Shown one piece after another: positions 1-9,892 of a stretch of 64,000 nucleotides of DNA. Source of the DNA: Symsagittifera roscoffensis. Taxonomy: Eukaryota > Xenacoelomorpha > Acoela > Convolutidae. The stretch lies in NCBI RefSeq assembly GCF_963678635.1, contig NC_087067.1, forward strand, positions 5,002,647 through 5,066,646, given 5' to 3'. The translations under genes and the position numbers were made by a program. The notes beneath the pieces are model-generated. The model searched no databases. It was not told where the DNA came from and was given only the letters and a program-made list of their open reading frames with translations. Each line of letters begins with the position of its first letter. Positions within the stretch are counted from its first letter, which is position 1.

Positions 1-191
1 AAGTTTTGCAAAAATAATCGAATTTAGTTCTAAAAATGAAATGGATTATAATCAATTATAATGGATTATAATGGATTTTCATTTCAAAATAATCGATTAT
101 AGTGGATTATCTTGGCAAAAATAATCGATTTCAGTGACAAAAATTATGGATTATAATCGATTATAATGGATTATAATGGATTATATTTGTT
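1..191. repeat. Short AT-rich direct repeats (ATTATAATGGATT-like)
   Basis: The stretch is built from near-repeats of words such as TAATCGATTATAATGG and ATTATAATGGATT, partly palindromic around ATCGAT. It has no open frame of note. It leads directly into the longer duplication that follows, whose copies also contain ATCGATTATAATGG. I read it as a simple or satellite-like repeat; no function is visible. Confidence 0.7.
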
Positions 192-1476
192 CAAAAATAA
201 TCGATTATAATGGCTATATAATCAATTTCGTGGTCTGAATTTTACATCCGTAATGGATTATAATCGAATATTTTTGTCTCGGGAATCTATTATAATCGAT
301 TAGAATCCATGGACGCTCGGTGCGAGTGTCCTCGGGTCGATTGCAAAAGTTTCATTTAGATTTTAGGCAGTATCTGCTTTAGAGATGTTTGATTTGTTTT
401 TTCAATCGTTACACATGATGATCTTATGCTATTCAGTATAGCTCTTTCCAAAGCTTTTTTCGGTTCGATGAGCTGACTTCTGGGAAATAAACAGTTATCA
501 ATTTTTCAACCACTAATAAGCAAGAGAATTTAAAGGTCGATTGTTTTCTCTTGTCAAGTTAAAACTATGTCTCGAAGATTTTTTAACACATAGGATAAAC
601 AAACCGTTTTATCGACAATATTTACACAACTTTTGGAAAAAATGTATACAATTCATTAAAAATTAAAAAAATTAATGTAAGAAAATTTTACTAATCCTGA
701 AAAACAAAATATGTTATATAAATTAATGAAAAAACAACTGGTTAGGTTGTGAATTTTTGATCGTTTTTGAATTAGTTTTGGAAGATTTTAGATTTAAAAG
801 ACAAACAACAAATTAAAATGGAAATAATGACCCTTTTGCAAAAATAATCGATTATAATGGCTATATAATCAATTTCGTGGTCTGAATTTTACATCCGTAA
901 TGGATTATAATCGAATATTTTTGTCTCGGGAATCTATTATAATCGATTAGAATCCATGGGCGCTCGGTGCGAGTGTCCTCGGGTCGATTGCAAAAGTTTC
1001 ATTTAGATTTTAGGCAGTATCTGCTTTAGAGATGTTTGATTTGTTTTTTCAATCGTTACACATGATGATCAGTATAGCTCTTTCCAAAGCTTTTTTCGGT
1101 TCGATGAGCTGACTCCTGGGAAATAAACAGTTATCAATTTTTCAACCACTAATAAGCAAGAGAATTTAAAGGTCGATTGTTTTCTTTTGTCAAGTTAAAA
1201 CTATCTGTCTCGAAGATTTTTTAACACATAGGATAAACAAACCGTTTTATCGACAATATTTACACAACTTTTGGAAAAAATGTATACAATGCATTAAAAA
1301 TTAAAAAAATTAATGTAAGAAAATTTTATTAATCCTGAAAAACAAAATATGTTATATAAATTAATGAAAAAACAACTGGTTAGGTTGTGAATTTTTGATC
1401 GTTTTTGAATTAGTTTTGGAAGATTTTAGATTTAAAAGACAAACAACAAATTAAAATGGAAATAATGACCCTTTTG
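192..1476. repeat. Tandem duplication, two copies of about 640 bp
   Basis: Copy one (192-838) and copy two (839-1476) begin with CAAAAATAATCGATTATAAT and end with AATAATGACCCTTTTG. They match almost base for base. Copy two lacks an 11-bp piece present around 420-435 of copy one and carries a 2-bp insertion near 1204, with scattered substitutions. Both share the GC-richer core GGACGCTCGGTGCGAGTG or its GGGCG variant. No coding potential is seen. The high similarity points to a fairly recent head-to-tail duplication. Confidence 0.9.
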
Positions 1477-1727
1477 GTGAAAAATCCACTTTAATAAAAG
1501 TTATCACACAGCTTGCCTCTCTTTTCAACTCCTAACGTGTATGATTTGTGTATCAGTTTGAAAGAAATCATTATTTAGGAAATGTCAGAGCGGATTTAAA
1601 AATTGCACTTTGGTGATCACAAAAAAAATCACTTTTGACCTCAAAAAACTTTAAGGCATTTTTTTAAATTGTGTTTGAAAGAACTTGGGGTAAATTTCAG
1701 CCCTTATGTGTTTGCCAATGGAATTAG

Positions 1728-1932
1728 AGAACATATTAATAACTTCCATCAGATTTCCTCAGAATTCTTAGAAGCCGTTTTTTTGAAAATTCTACTCGAA
1801 ACAACTTTTGAGCAAGATTTAGATCAACATTTTGCTCAACATATTAACAACTTCCATTATGGCCTCAGAATTTTTAAAAGCAGTTTTTTTTGAAAATTCT
1901 ACTCGAAAGAACTTTTGAGTAATATTTTGAGC
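1728..1932. repeat. About 110-bp tandem duplication
   Basis: Two adjacent copies start with AACATATTAAYAACTTCCAT and end with ATTCTACTCGAAAVAACTTTTGAG. They differ by substitutions and small indels. The open frames in this stretch simply run through the repeat, so I do not treat them as genes. Confidence 0.75.
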
Positions 1933-4082
1933 AACATGTTGCAACCGTATTTCTTAATGGAAATAAAAACCACATTAAAATCATATCGCCAATTTTTTTT
2001 TAATTACCAAAGGTTTAGTCTGGTTAAAGACAAGGACTTCATGGTTTCTCAGCGAAGTTTTGTTTGTTCTAACCGCTTGCTTTTCGAATCTTCCACTAAC
2101 TTACTCCTATCTTTATTGAGTTATTGCATTGTCTTCTGGTAAAAAAAATCGGTCTGGTAAAAGAACTAGCCCCACTTCCCCATTATAAGTTTTCATTGAG
2201 GCAAAACAGAGAACAAAATTTATCAACAACTTGTAAAGAATGCAAAGTTATCACCAAATCTATTTTAATTTTTGATACCATATCTTTTTCGATATCATGT
2301 TTTAGGGCATTCAAAACATTTTCTCTGCTCAGACACAAAATTGTTGCTCTTATAAAACGAAACAAAATTTAAGGCTCATTTGAGTTAAGAGTTCACACTA
2401 AAAATTTTCATCCGAAACTGTTTCTACCATATATCAGTAATCGAAACTATCGCATTTGTTCGGACCACTCAGGCGTGATTAGTTACTTTTTATTGTATTT
2501 TTAACTTTTTCCTCGCAAAATTAGACACGCAACGACAAGTCAACTATTTTCGAGTGAAACAAAGCATAATAAACAATTTTTCCAACCTGATTTGACCGAA
2601 AATTGAAGAAAAACTGGTTTAAAAAACAGTTTTTAGTCAAATTTAGAGCAAGTACAAAAATAGTGTAGATACGCAAAAAACTCGACAAAAAAACTTAAGT
2701 ATTGCATATCAAAAAGAAATGCAATACTGATATTGTAAGCCTACCTTTAACTGCTCTGCACTAACCACGCGCAAAGCAAATTCAAAAATTGAAGAAAAAA
2801 TTTAAGAATTTAAAATTTTATATGTAACACAAAAAGCAATTCGCCATTCGCCTGCTCCTTGAGGATTTGTGCAAGAGGTCGAAGATTCAAAGAATTTAGA
2901 ATTGTTATTAAATAATGAATCGAATCCGACTTTCAGGGTTGAACAATAATTCTTATCATTGATTTTCCATAACGTAAATGAAAAAATTCTTGTCATACTC
3001 CCGCGTTGACAGCCACGCAACAAAAAGACTAGTCATGCATTTTCTCCTTGAAAAATTAGTCAAACACTCCCATAATATGAGAACTGTATGACTAGCAACT
3101 TTTCCAAAACAAAAAAATTGTTATTAAGAGTCGATGAACATAGTTAAGACCCTTATATAGATCGTGATACTTTTTAACAGGAAAATTCAGAAAATGTTTT
3201 CAGGCAGAAACTTGAATTGTTGTTAATTTCAGCTCATTTTCTTAGTTCAAAGGAAGGCAAACTCCACTATCGAACAGCATAACGTGATCGACTTCTAGGT
3301 TGGATAAAAAGATTTTATTTTTAGATTTCCCAGCGTAATGAAAGTTTGACCTATTGATCTATCAAAAACTGTCCATCAAAAAATTGTTAGTGAGTTTCAA
3401 AGAACTTCAAGGTTTTTACTGAGAAACTCGAAAGTTGAGTTTTTCAAATCAAGTCAGAACTTCGTTCTGTTTTATTGACTTCACTGATTCTTTTTCAACT
3501 GTCTGTTGGCTATGTTCTTAATCATGAAGCTCATAAAACTAGTTAATGGTCAAATTGTCAAACTTGTTCGAATGGACAAAAAAAAATTTAATTCTAATTT
3601 TTTGAAAAATGCTAGTCATTCAGTTACCATACTTCGACTATATTTATAGCTGAATTAGGTTTTATAAAGAAATTTTCATAGGGCTTCAGGAGAACTATGA
3701 TTCTTGGCTTGTTTGAACGATAAAATTTATTCTGAATATGAACGAAGACTTTTAAAGCAAAATTTTGGCATGGTAAAGTTGAGTCAAATAAAGCCGTTTG
3801 TAAATCAATTCGAAAACTTTGACTATCGTCAAATATATCATTAACACAGTGCGACTTGCTTCTTTTCATCAAAAGTTATTAAACACGGAACTGCTCGTAG
3901 CACAGCAAAACCATGAGTATCCCGATTTTCCGTTAACGTCAAGGGAAATGTCTTTGGCTAACCAAAAACAGAGGATTTTTTTTTCCTTTCTCAGTTTATT
4001 TTCCTTGTTATTTTCCTTAGTTTTTTGGGCCGGGCAACAAATAACAGCCTAATTCAGTTTTTCAAAAATAACGCAAATTAAT

Positions 4083-4121
4083 TAGTCCAACGCTGTTCAG
4101 TCTTTGAACAGCATTGGACTA
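4083..4121. repeat. Inverted repeat (hairpin, 17-nt arms)
   Basis: The arms TAGTCCAACGCTGTTCA and TGAACAGCATTGGACTA are reverse complements except for one position, which forms a G-U pair in RNA; the loop is 5 nt. It is isolated, with no matching element ends nearby. It may be a small fold-back, part of a MITE, or chance. Confidence 0.7.
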
Positions 4122-5944
4122 GATAGTTTGCAATAACTTTTGAAAATTATTAGCATAAAAGCAAAAAAATCGAATTAGGCTCGGACCCGGGCTTGAAATT
4201 TTTGTCTCCCAACTGGACCGGGCCTCAAACTCAGGCCCGGTTTCAACTCTGGTTCACAGTCGCAAGTAGTCTGACAATAAAGCACACGAAAACAACCAAA
4301 CGCTATAAGATTTTTGAGATTGAACCTGGACTTTTGAGACTGTTTACAATGACTAAGGTTAAAAAAGAACTTGGTCAAAAAAGCTTGTCGAAATTCAAAA
4401 GCTAGGTCAGTCAAGAGTCTACTTGCTGATTATAGGGTTTCAGAAACTCTATTCGATACTAATTTTGAAACAATCCTGTTCAGTCAGTTATCTCATTTGC
4501 GTGTTAATTTTTAGTTTTTTTTCGGTAAATACTTTTTCCTTGTCGTTTTTTCATAGGCACCGAAACATTATGTAGTTGAATTATACACAATAAGTTTAAA
4601 TAATTGGAGCTGCAAAGCACTGTGAAACAATAAAAGGTAAAACTATCGTTTGAGGTAACAAGACTGCAGGTAGCAGTGCTGAGACTTGAATATTCGCCCT
4701 GACGAAAAGGTATCTCACTGAACTTGTAGAAATTTTTTTGGCTACACATCCCTCCACGCGCAGCTTTGAGTACAAAAGGGTATAACCCGTTTATATAAAC
4801 CAGTGTACATAAACCAGCCAAAGTATAAACCAATCGAAAAAGCGCAGATTGTATAAACCCGTCGAAAAGTTACGACAAACAAAACTAAAGTATATAAAGC
4901 AGCGGAAAAGTTACGTCAAATGAATCAAAGTTGCATAACTTTCGTAACTGATATATTATTTTAAATAACTATTACATAACAATTACACATTTTTGGCTGG
5001 TTCATGTACCACCGTATACACGCGTTAGTTGTAAAAACAAGCTGAATTTACCTCAATATGGAATGTTTGTGAGATTATTCAAGTAACTGGTTGGTTACTT
5101 GTAAACATGCACTTGAGAAAAATCATCATAACACTTTTAAGATGAAAATAATGTTCATTTCTATCCTTCCTATTTTTTGTTGCGAATGATCAGCGCGATG
5201 GTTTTTTTCGGCATTTGTTTTCTGTTTTTAAAAAAAGCTAAATCGAAAACGCCTAATTGAAAAGTCGAAATCTGATTAAATATAAACACTATCCAATCTT
5301 AATTTTTCCGTCATTTTAATCCAAAAAAAGAAGATTTCGATTTGCAAACTGACTTTTTTGAGGAAAAGAAAATAAAAACTTTATCTTTTTGAATTGCTGA
5401 TTAAACTAAAAATTTTTGCAAACAATTTGACTTAGCGGCATCAAATCTTCCAAATGGACTTCAAATCCGATCAAACATTGATAGTAATTATGAACAAAAA
5501 GTATGTACAAATTTGTTTTCGACATAGCGCAATCTCTTTTGTTCAATTGCTTTTTCCAGGTAGTATAAGAAAACGATAGCCAGTATTTGAAAAACAAATT
5601 TTGATGTCATAAAAAACTGTTTCATCAATTTATTTGAATGAAGCTCGAAATTTGAAAAAAAAAAATTTTAAGGACGATAAAAAACCGTTTCCTGTGGAAG
5701 CTGCAATCAAACTAAGAAAGCCCATGAAAAAAAAATGAAATAGCGACAAATCGAAATTGAAATCCTGGCAGTCATAGTGTTTTGGGAACAAGTTTTTTAT
5801 TTAGCTCAATCTTTCTGGGTCTATTTTATTGCACTACAAGATTAAGATGTGTTCTCACACGTGTGAACAAAAAACGGCGCGACAATCAGTTTATGAATCA
5901 TTTAGGTTGAAGAGAAGCAGTTTTCTTCCACTGAATTGCCACTA

Positions 5945-6354
5945 TGGAACCTGATCTAAACTATATTTTATGATTGGATAAACTAGATATTTTACCACTG
6001 TAAAGTATTTAATATTGACCAATCATGATCCATCTAACTAACAACCCACTTATTTGTAAGTGCTGAAATAACTTGTAATTTCAGCACCAGAGAGATTTGA
6101 ATTTAACTTAGAAATTAGTTGCCTCTCCAAGAGAACTTCAGCAGCCGCAATAAACCAGTATACCCTAGATCTATTGAGCCTAGCAGAGACTAGTTAAACA
6201 ACCCGAGACTAGATAGTATAAGAGTAAGATTAGGATCGGTATTAGACTAAGAAGTTGCACGAATCTATCCGGCCGAAAATAAGATAGCGTGACGAGCAGA
6301 CGGTGTACCCTATCCGAAATTACTCTATGAGTTAACCACTCCACACTTAACTCA
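5945..6354 (+). repeat. 5' LTR of the giant element
   Basis: 410 bp, TG...CA ends, same length as the 3' LTR at 24516-24925. I count about six differences between the two by eye. It contains an AATAAA polyadenylation signal at 6149-6154 and a perfect 10-bp-arm palindrome at 6060-6087. The antisense open frame in this stretch is found in both LTRs merely because they are copies. Confidence 0.95.
6060..6087. promoter_or_regulatory. LTR hairpin GTGCTGAAAT...ATTTCAGCAC
   Basis: Perfect 10-bp inverted repeat with an 8-nt loop, about 62 bp upstream of the AATAAA. The 3' LTR has the same stem at 24631-24658; two of the few LTR differences fall in its loop and none in its stem. It may be an RNA hairpin in R or a dimeric protein-binding site; the sequence does not say which. 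Confidence 0.7.
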
Positions 6355-6357
6355 TCT

Positions 6358-6380
6358 GGTGCAACCATAAGTCTCGAACA
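6358..6380 (+). promoter_or_regulatory. Primer-binding site
   Basis: It starts 3 nt after the LTR end with TGGTGCAACC, the expected complement of a tRNA ending GGTTGCACCA. Complementarity seems to continue, because the reverse complement goes on into TTCGAGA, which looks like a tRNA T-loop, at almost the right spacing (one base short). The tRNA species cannot be named from sequence alone. Confidence 0.75.
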
Positions 6381-7601
6381 AGACCTTAATAGCTTAGAAT
6401 TAACCAAAAATAGATTAGAATTTAGACAAAACGTTTTCAAAATGTTATACGACGATAATTTAGTTGAAATGTCTCTACGACTCAATAGATCAGAGCCAAT
6501 ATTCCGAACGATAACAGAACTACCCGGAATCGTAAAAAGACCTCGAACCAGAGACGACATACGACAAAGTAGAAACTTACCTTATAGTTATATGATAGTA
6601 CGGCAAAAGCCAACACAAACTTTTATATTGAGAATTTTATTAGCAATGAATTTAGATTTTCATTTACAAACATAAAATCTTGAAGTCAATCTTCATGATC
6701 ATTTCAGGCGCTAAACAAAATTACTAATATACAATAACGATTGATAAAAAATCTCAGATCGTTTTCTTAAATTCTGCAGTATTATATAAAACATGTTTGG
6801 AAAATATTTATTGAAAATAAAAACAAAAATTAGTAGAATGACAATAAATTGTTAGTAATCATAAAATCATCTGTTGTCCCAGCTTCATCACCTAAACATA
6901 ACAGCAATCATAAGCTCACTAATATCATTAAAAAACTAAATCTTTTTCTTAAATAAATTTAAACCATTTTAAACTTAAATTCACTTAATTTTAAAATCAG
7001 ATCATCAAGGCTTATCCTTGGATCTTAATTAATTTTCTATTTCACTAAATTTAAAACTTGATCATCAAGGCCAATCCTTGGATCAAAAAGAACAATTTTG
7101 TTCTCCCCCACCCACTTAGCAAGTGTCTAACGACCTCAAACGTCGATTCACTACCCAACCCTTCCAAAGAACCCAAGACTAATAGAAATTTTTCAACAAA
7201 ACTAACCATTCAAATTAGGATAAACAGTGAAGAACTTCGGTTATTCATCCTTCATTTGAACCCTTCTCTTACCAGACCCAGGATAAATCTTAGACTTAGT
7301 AAGTTTAAAATAGTATCTAACGAACTACTCGCGTTCTAATTATACCTGAACCTTGTGGATCGATTTACTATTCTCCAACCCTTGAACACAATCACTACCC
7401 CTAAGTAAGATTAAGTAAGTTAACACCTTAGCTTATACTAGCCATGAGAAAGTAAAAAATCATTCTCCGGAATCGATATACTTTTCTCTCCAACCCTGAA
7501 CAAATAGACCCAGGTTAAGCTAACCAAAAAATCGTAAGGACTAACAGTTTAAGAAAGTAGACATCATCTAACAACTTTTTGCATCCCTCATCCTATAACT
7601 T
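6381..7601 (+). other. Leader (5' untranslated region) of the giant element
   Basis: About 1.2 kb between primer-binding site and the first long frame. A 77-codon frame (6442-6675) with a charged, possibly helical start is open but has no recognised homology. Two nearly identical hairpins lie at 7000-7024 and 7060-7084, each with CAAGG/CCTTG arms inside GATC ends. Strong 5' splice-site words occur at 7299 (GTAAGT), 7405 (GTAAGA) and 7415 (GTAAGT). These would suit a spliced subgenomic RNA for env or other downstream frames, but no acceptor can be assigned. Confidence 0.55.
7000..7084 (+). promoter_or_regulatory. Twin leader hairpins, 60 bp apart
   Basis: GATCATCAAGG, a 4-5 nt loop, then CCTTGGATC occurs twice (7000-7024 and 7060-7084), with similar AT-rich sequence in front of each. 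Paired stem-loops between primer-binding site and gag are where retroviruses keep dimerisation and packaging signals. That role is inferred from position only. Confidence 0.5.
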
Positions 7602-7988
7602 ATGTCATTCAAAAATCTAGGAAATAAACAAACAATCGTTTTACACATCTGCGAAATAGATAACAAAAAATACGATCTTGTAATCACACCTCATACACAA
7701 ACAGTTGGATATATTAGAACAAAACGACTAACAATAAAACGAAAAATAATAAATAAACAAAGACAAATCACACGAAAAAGATTTTCAAAAAATAGAAACG
7801 CATTTTCAGAATCAGAAGCCAGCAATTTAGATGAACTCTATAAATTAAAAGAATCAATTGATAAAAATTGTCCCATTCACGATCAATTATATTTTTCCGA
7901 CTCAGAAACAACTTCAAATTCATCAAAAAGAGGAAAAAGAAGAATAAAAAAGCAATATAAACACAAACCAGTACACTTGTATAATTGA
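7602..7988 (+). CDS. Small basic accessory protein (128 aa), unknown
   Basis: First long frame of the giant element, starting with ATG after the leader. I recognise no family. The protein is Lys/Arg-rich: residues about 45-66 are very basic (many KR and RK pairs), an acidic/serine stretch follows (about 70-110, with SESEAS and SDSETTSNSS), then another basic block (KRGKRRIKK) near the C-terminus. Such clusters resemble nuclear-localisation or RNA-binding signals. It lies 55 bp before the next frame on the same strand and shares the A-rich, G-poor composition of the whole internal region. It may be an accessory protein comparable in position to nothing in standard Ty3 elements, where gag normally comes first. 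Confidence 0.5.
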   Translation: MSFKNLGNKQTIVLHICEIDNKKYDLVITPHTQTVGYIRTKRLTIKRKIINKQRQITRKRFSKNRNAFSESEASNLDELYKLKESIDKNCPIHDQLYFSDSETTSNSSKRGKRRIKKQYKHKPVHLYN

Positions 7989-8043
7989 AATCAACCAATT
8001 AGACACATTGATAGTTATATATTAACAGTCATTAAACGAAAAA

Positions 8044-8727
8044 ATGAGCCACAGCCACACTCAAAGTGACGATAGTCCAGATGACGACGACATTTACCCC
8101 TTCCTCGTAGATGCACCCGATAATAGAGGACAGCATGACTTTTGCAAGAATTTACTCCTAAATTTGTTTGAACCCGGAATCAGCCCATGCAAAACAGAAT
8201 TCGCAGATGTGAAAATCAAAAGACAAATTATAGAACATTATCTAAAAGATATATGTAATTTAACACAACAATATGGAATCTACACCATAGAATTCAGTAC
8301 ACCAAATCCGAATCACCGCATATATGTAATTCAAACAGACGATCTTGACTTAGAATTTTCAAAAGTATTCTTAGAATATATTAAAAGCGTACAATATCAT
8401 AACTCACAAAGAGCAAACTCCATATTTACTAACGAAGTTTTTGCAATAATATATAGTTATATTTCAATATTAGAAAAAACTGAAATTCCAAATATCTCAC
8501 CAACTGAGACATCCAAACATACAAAAGTACGACAGGAAATCACATTATTTTCAACTTTTCTACATATAATCAAAGAAAATTTCACTAAAGACGAAGTTTC
8601 ACAACACACAAAACATGACTTACAAAAAATTTTGGCATGGTTTATAATAGATGCCACAGCCACACTCAAAGTCATGGAACTAGGAATCTTACACATCAAG
8701 ATATCCAAACACCATCACACTTTATAA
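8044..8727 (+). CDS. Accessory protein with acidic N-terminus (227 aa), unknown
   Basis: ATG-started frame, no recognised family. Residues 8-17 are strongly acidic (SDDSPDDDD). The body (about 25-205) alternates hydrophobic and charged residues and looks like a folded helical domain with a few cysteines. The last about 20 residues read through a 126-bp duplicated segment (8674-8799) in a different frame from the one used by the following ORF, so the natural C-terminus may have been lost by rearrangement. A 20-bp word just after its start (8048-8067) recurs at 8653-8672, exactly before that duplicated segment. Position upstream of gag is unusual. Confidence 0.5.
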   Translation: MSHSHTQSDDSPDDDDIYPFLVDAPDNRGQHDFCKNLLLNLFEPGISPCKTEFADVKIKRQIIEHYLKDICNLTQQYGIYTIEFSTPNPNHRIYVIQTDDLDLEFSKVFLEYIKSVQYHNSQRANSIFTNEVFAIIYSYISILEKTEIPNISPTETSKHTKVRQEITLFSTFLHIIKENFTKDEVSQHTKHDLQKILAWFIIDATATLKVMELGILHIKISKHHHTL

Positions 8728-9320
8728 ATGAAGAAATCGTACAAACAACAACAACTACACAACAAAGCATTTCACCAATACGTCCAAATTTAACTACACA
8801 TAATATAGACTTAATTTCACAAGCAAGAAAAAATTTCAGACCTCAAAATCCAAACGATGATACTGCCGTCACAGAACAGTCAGGATACGTTTGGGACCCA
8901 GAATGGTCTCATCATGCATTTATAAACATCCCACAATCAATCTCAAGTCAAGCAATAAGTACAATATCTTATCAAAGAGATTATGTAACAGTAGTACCAT
9001 TAACCATTGATGCAACACCGTTAAACTACAATACATTTTTACCTGATAAGCGAAACAACAGTTTAAATTCAACCGTCATACACAATGAAAACCTTAATGG
9101 AACTAGGAATCTTACACATCAAGATATCCAAACACCATCACACTTTATAAATGAAGAAATCGTACAAACAACAACAACTACACAACAAAGCATTTCACCA
9201 ATACGTCCAAATTTAACTACACCAAAAAATACACACTCTTCACTAGCACACGTAACCTTACAATCAACCGTTAAACCCTCGGTTGCTCCACAATGGATTA
9301 TCAAACAAATAGACCTATGA
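8637..9320 (+). CDS. Thr/Gln-rich accessory protein (227 aa), unknown
   Basis: Overlaps the end of the preceding frame by 91 bp in another phase. The protein is rich in Thr, Gln, Asn and Ile and probably disordered. It contains the same 40-odd-residue peptide twice (from NLTHQDIQTPSHFINEE onward), encoded by two identical 126-bp DNA segments (8674-8799 and 9097-9222). The first copy looks secondarily inserted, so the true start of this protein could be further downstream. No domain is recognised. Homologues in related elements would be needed to judge whether this and the previous ORF were once one protein. Confidence 0.4.
   Translation: MVYNRCHSHTQSHGTRNLTHQDIQTPSHFINEEIVQTTTTTQQSISPIRPNLTTHNIDLISQARKNFRPQNPNDDTAVTEQSGYVWDPEWSHHAFINIPQSISSQAISTISYQRDYVTVVPLTIDATPLNYNTFLPDKRNNSLNSTVIHNENLNGTRNLTHQDIQTPSHFINEEIVQTTTTTQQSISPIRPNLTTPKNTHSSLAHVTLQSTVKPSVAPQWIIKQIDL
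8674..9222 (+). repeat. Identical 126-bp direct repeats (8674-8799 and 9097-9222)
   Basis: The two copies are identical from ATGGAACTAGG to TTTAACTACAC and sit 423 bp apart. Immediately in front of the first copy is a 20-bp word that also occurs at 8048-8067. The join of two short duplicated pieces in one place looks like template switching during reverse transcription. Confidence 0.9.
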
Positions 9321-9463
9321 CAGTACCGTCAAAAACACGAAGTACGTTCACAAGAAAAACTTTTGCAGAACACAATTATAATTACGCACATTAATCAAAA
9401 ACAAACTATCCCCCACGAAAAACTAATAATAATCATGTAAGATCTCGATATTGGGATAACCCA

Positions 9464-9868
9464 ATGACAACAACCAACTCAGTAAATTTTCAAACTAATT
9501 CACATCCTCCACAGGATCGTAGTGAAAATTACCCATTTTTTCAGCAAAATAAAAATAAAAAGGCACCTCATCATACAGATTACTTATCATCTGATGATGA
9601 TTATTTACAACCAGATATTTTTGCACCATATACTCAAGAATATCGCGGACAAAGAGTGCAAAAACCATATACATATCATAGAATTTTTTCTCCACATCCA
9701 ACAGATACACAAAATCAACAACCAATACAAATGCAAAAACCAACTAATACACAATCTTTTCAATCAATTCAGCCACAAAACCCAGTGATCACACACTCGT
9801 ATCAACCAACTCAAATGCAAAGTGAAATACCACTCCCATATTACCTTCAACAACACGAAATAACATAA
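9464..9868 (+). CDS. Gln/Pro-rich protein (134 aa) directly upstream of gag
   Basis: ATG-started frame ending 24 bp before the gag start. The C-terminal half (about residues 75-125) consists of irregular repeats around QPIQMQKPTNTQSFQSI and QPTQMQ. The N-terminal half is rich in Asn, Gln, Asp and Tyr. It is predicted to be disordered and no family is recognised. It could be an N-terminal extension of Gag (matrix-like region) that has become separated from it, because gag proteins of this type often begin with a Gln/Pro-rich part. A frameshift between 9868 and 9893 would be needed for that. Confidence 0.45.
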   Translation: MTTTNSVNFQTNSHPPQDRSENYPFFQQNKNKKAPHHTDYLSSDDDYLQPDIFAPYTQEYRGQRVQKPYTYHRIFSPHPTDTQNQQPIQMQKPTNTQSFQSIQPQNPVITHSYQPTQMQSEIPLPYYLQQHEIT

Positions 9869-9892
9869 AATTAACTTTCAAATTTTTCACAA

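Larger units (their letters stand above)
1477..5940. other. Non-coding AT-rich DNA left of the retroelement
   Basis: No convincing gene is present: open frames are short, lack recognisable domains and lie in AT-rich sequence. Local structure includes an about 110-bp tandem duplication (1728-1932), an almost perfect hairpin (4083-4121), and a run of TATAAACC-type short repeats around 4785-4920. Confidence 0.6.

Noticed and set aside
1669-5597. Several 60-109-codon frames on both strands
   Set aside because: Phe/Lys/Asn-rich chance frames in AT-rich DNA, partly inside short duplications.
6180-6560. Antisense open frame in the 5' LTR, repeated near 24751-24999
   Set aside because: Shared only because the two LTRs are copies; no domain and no start context.
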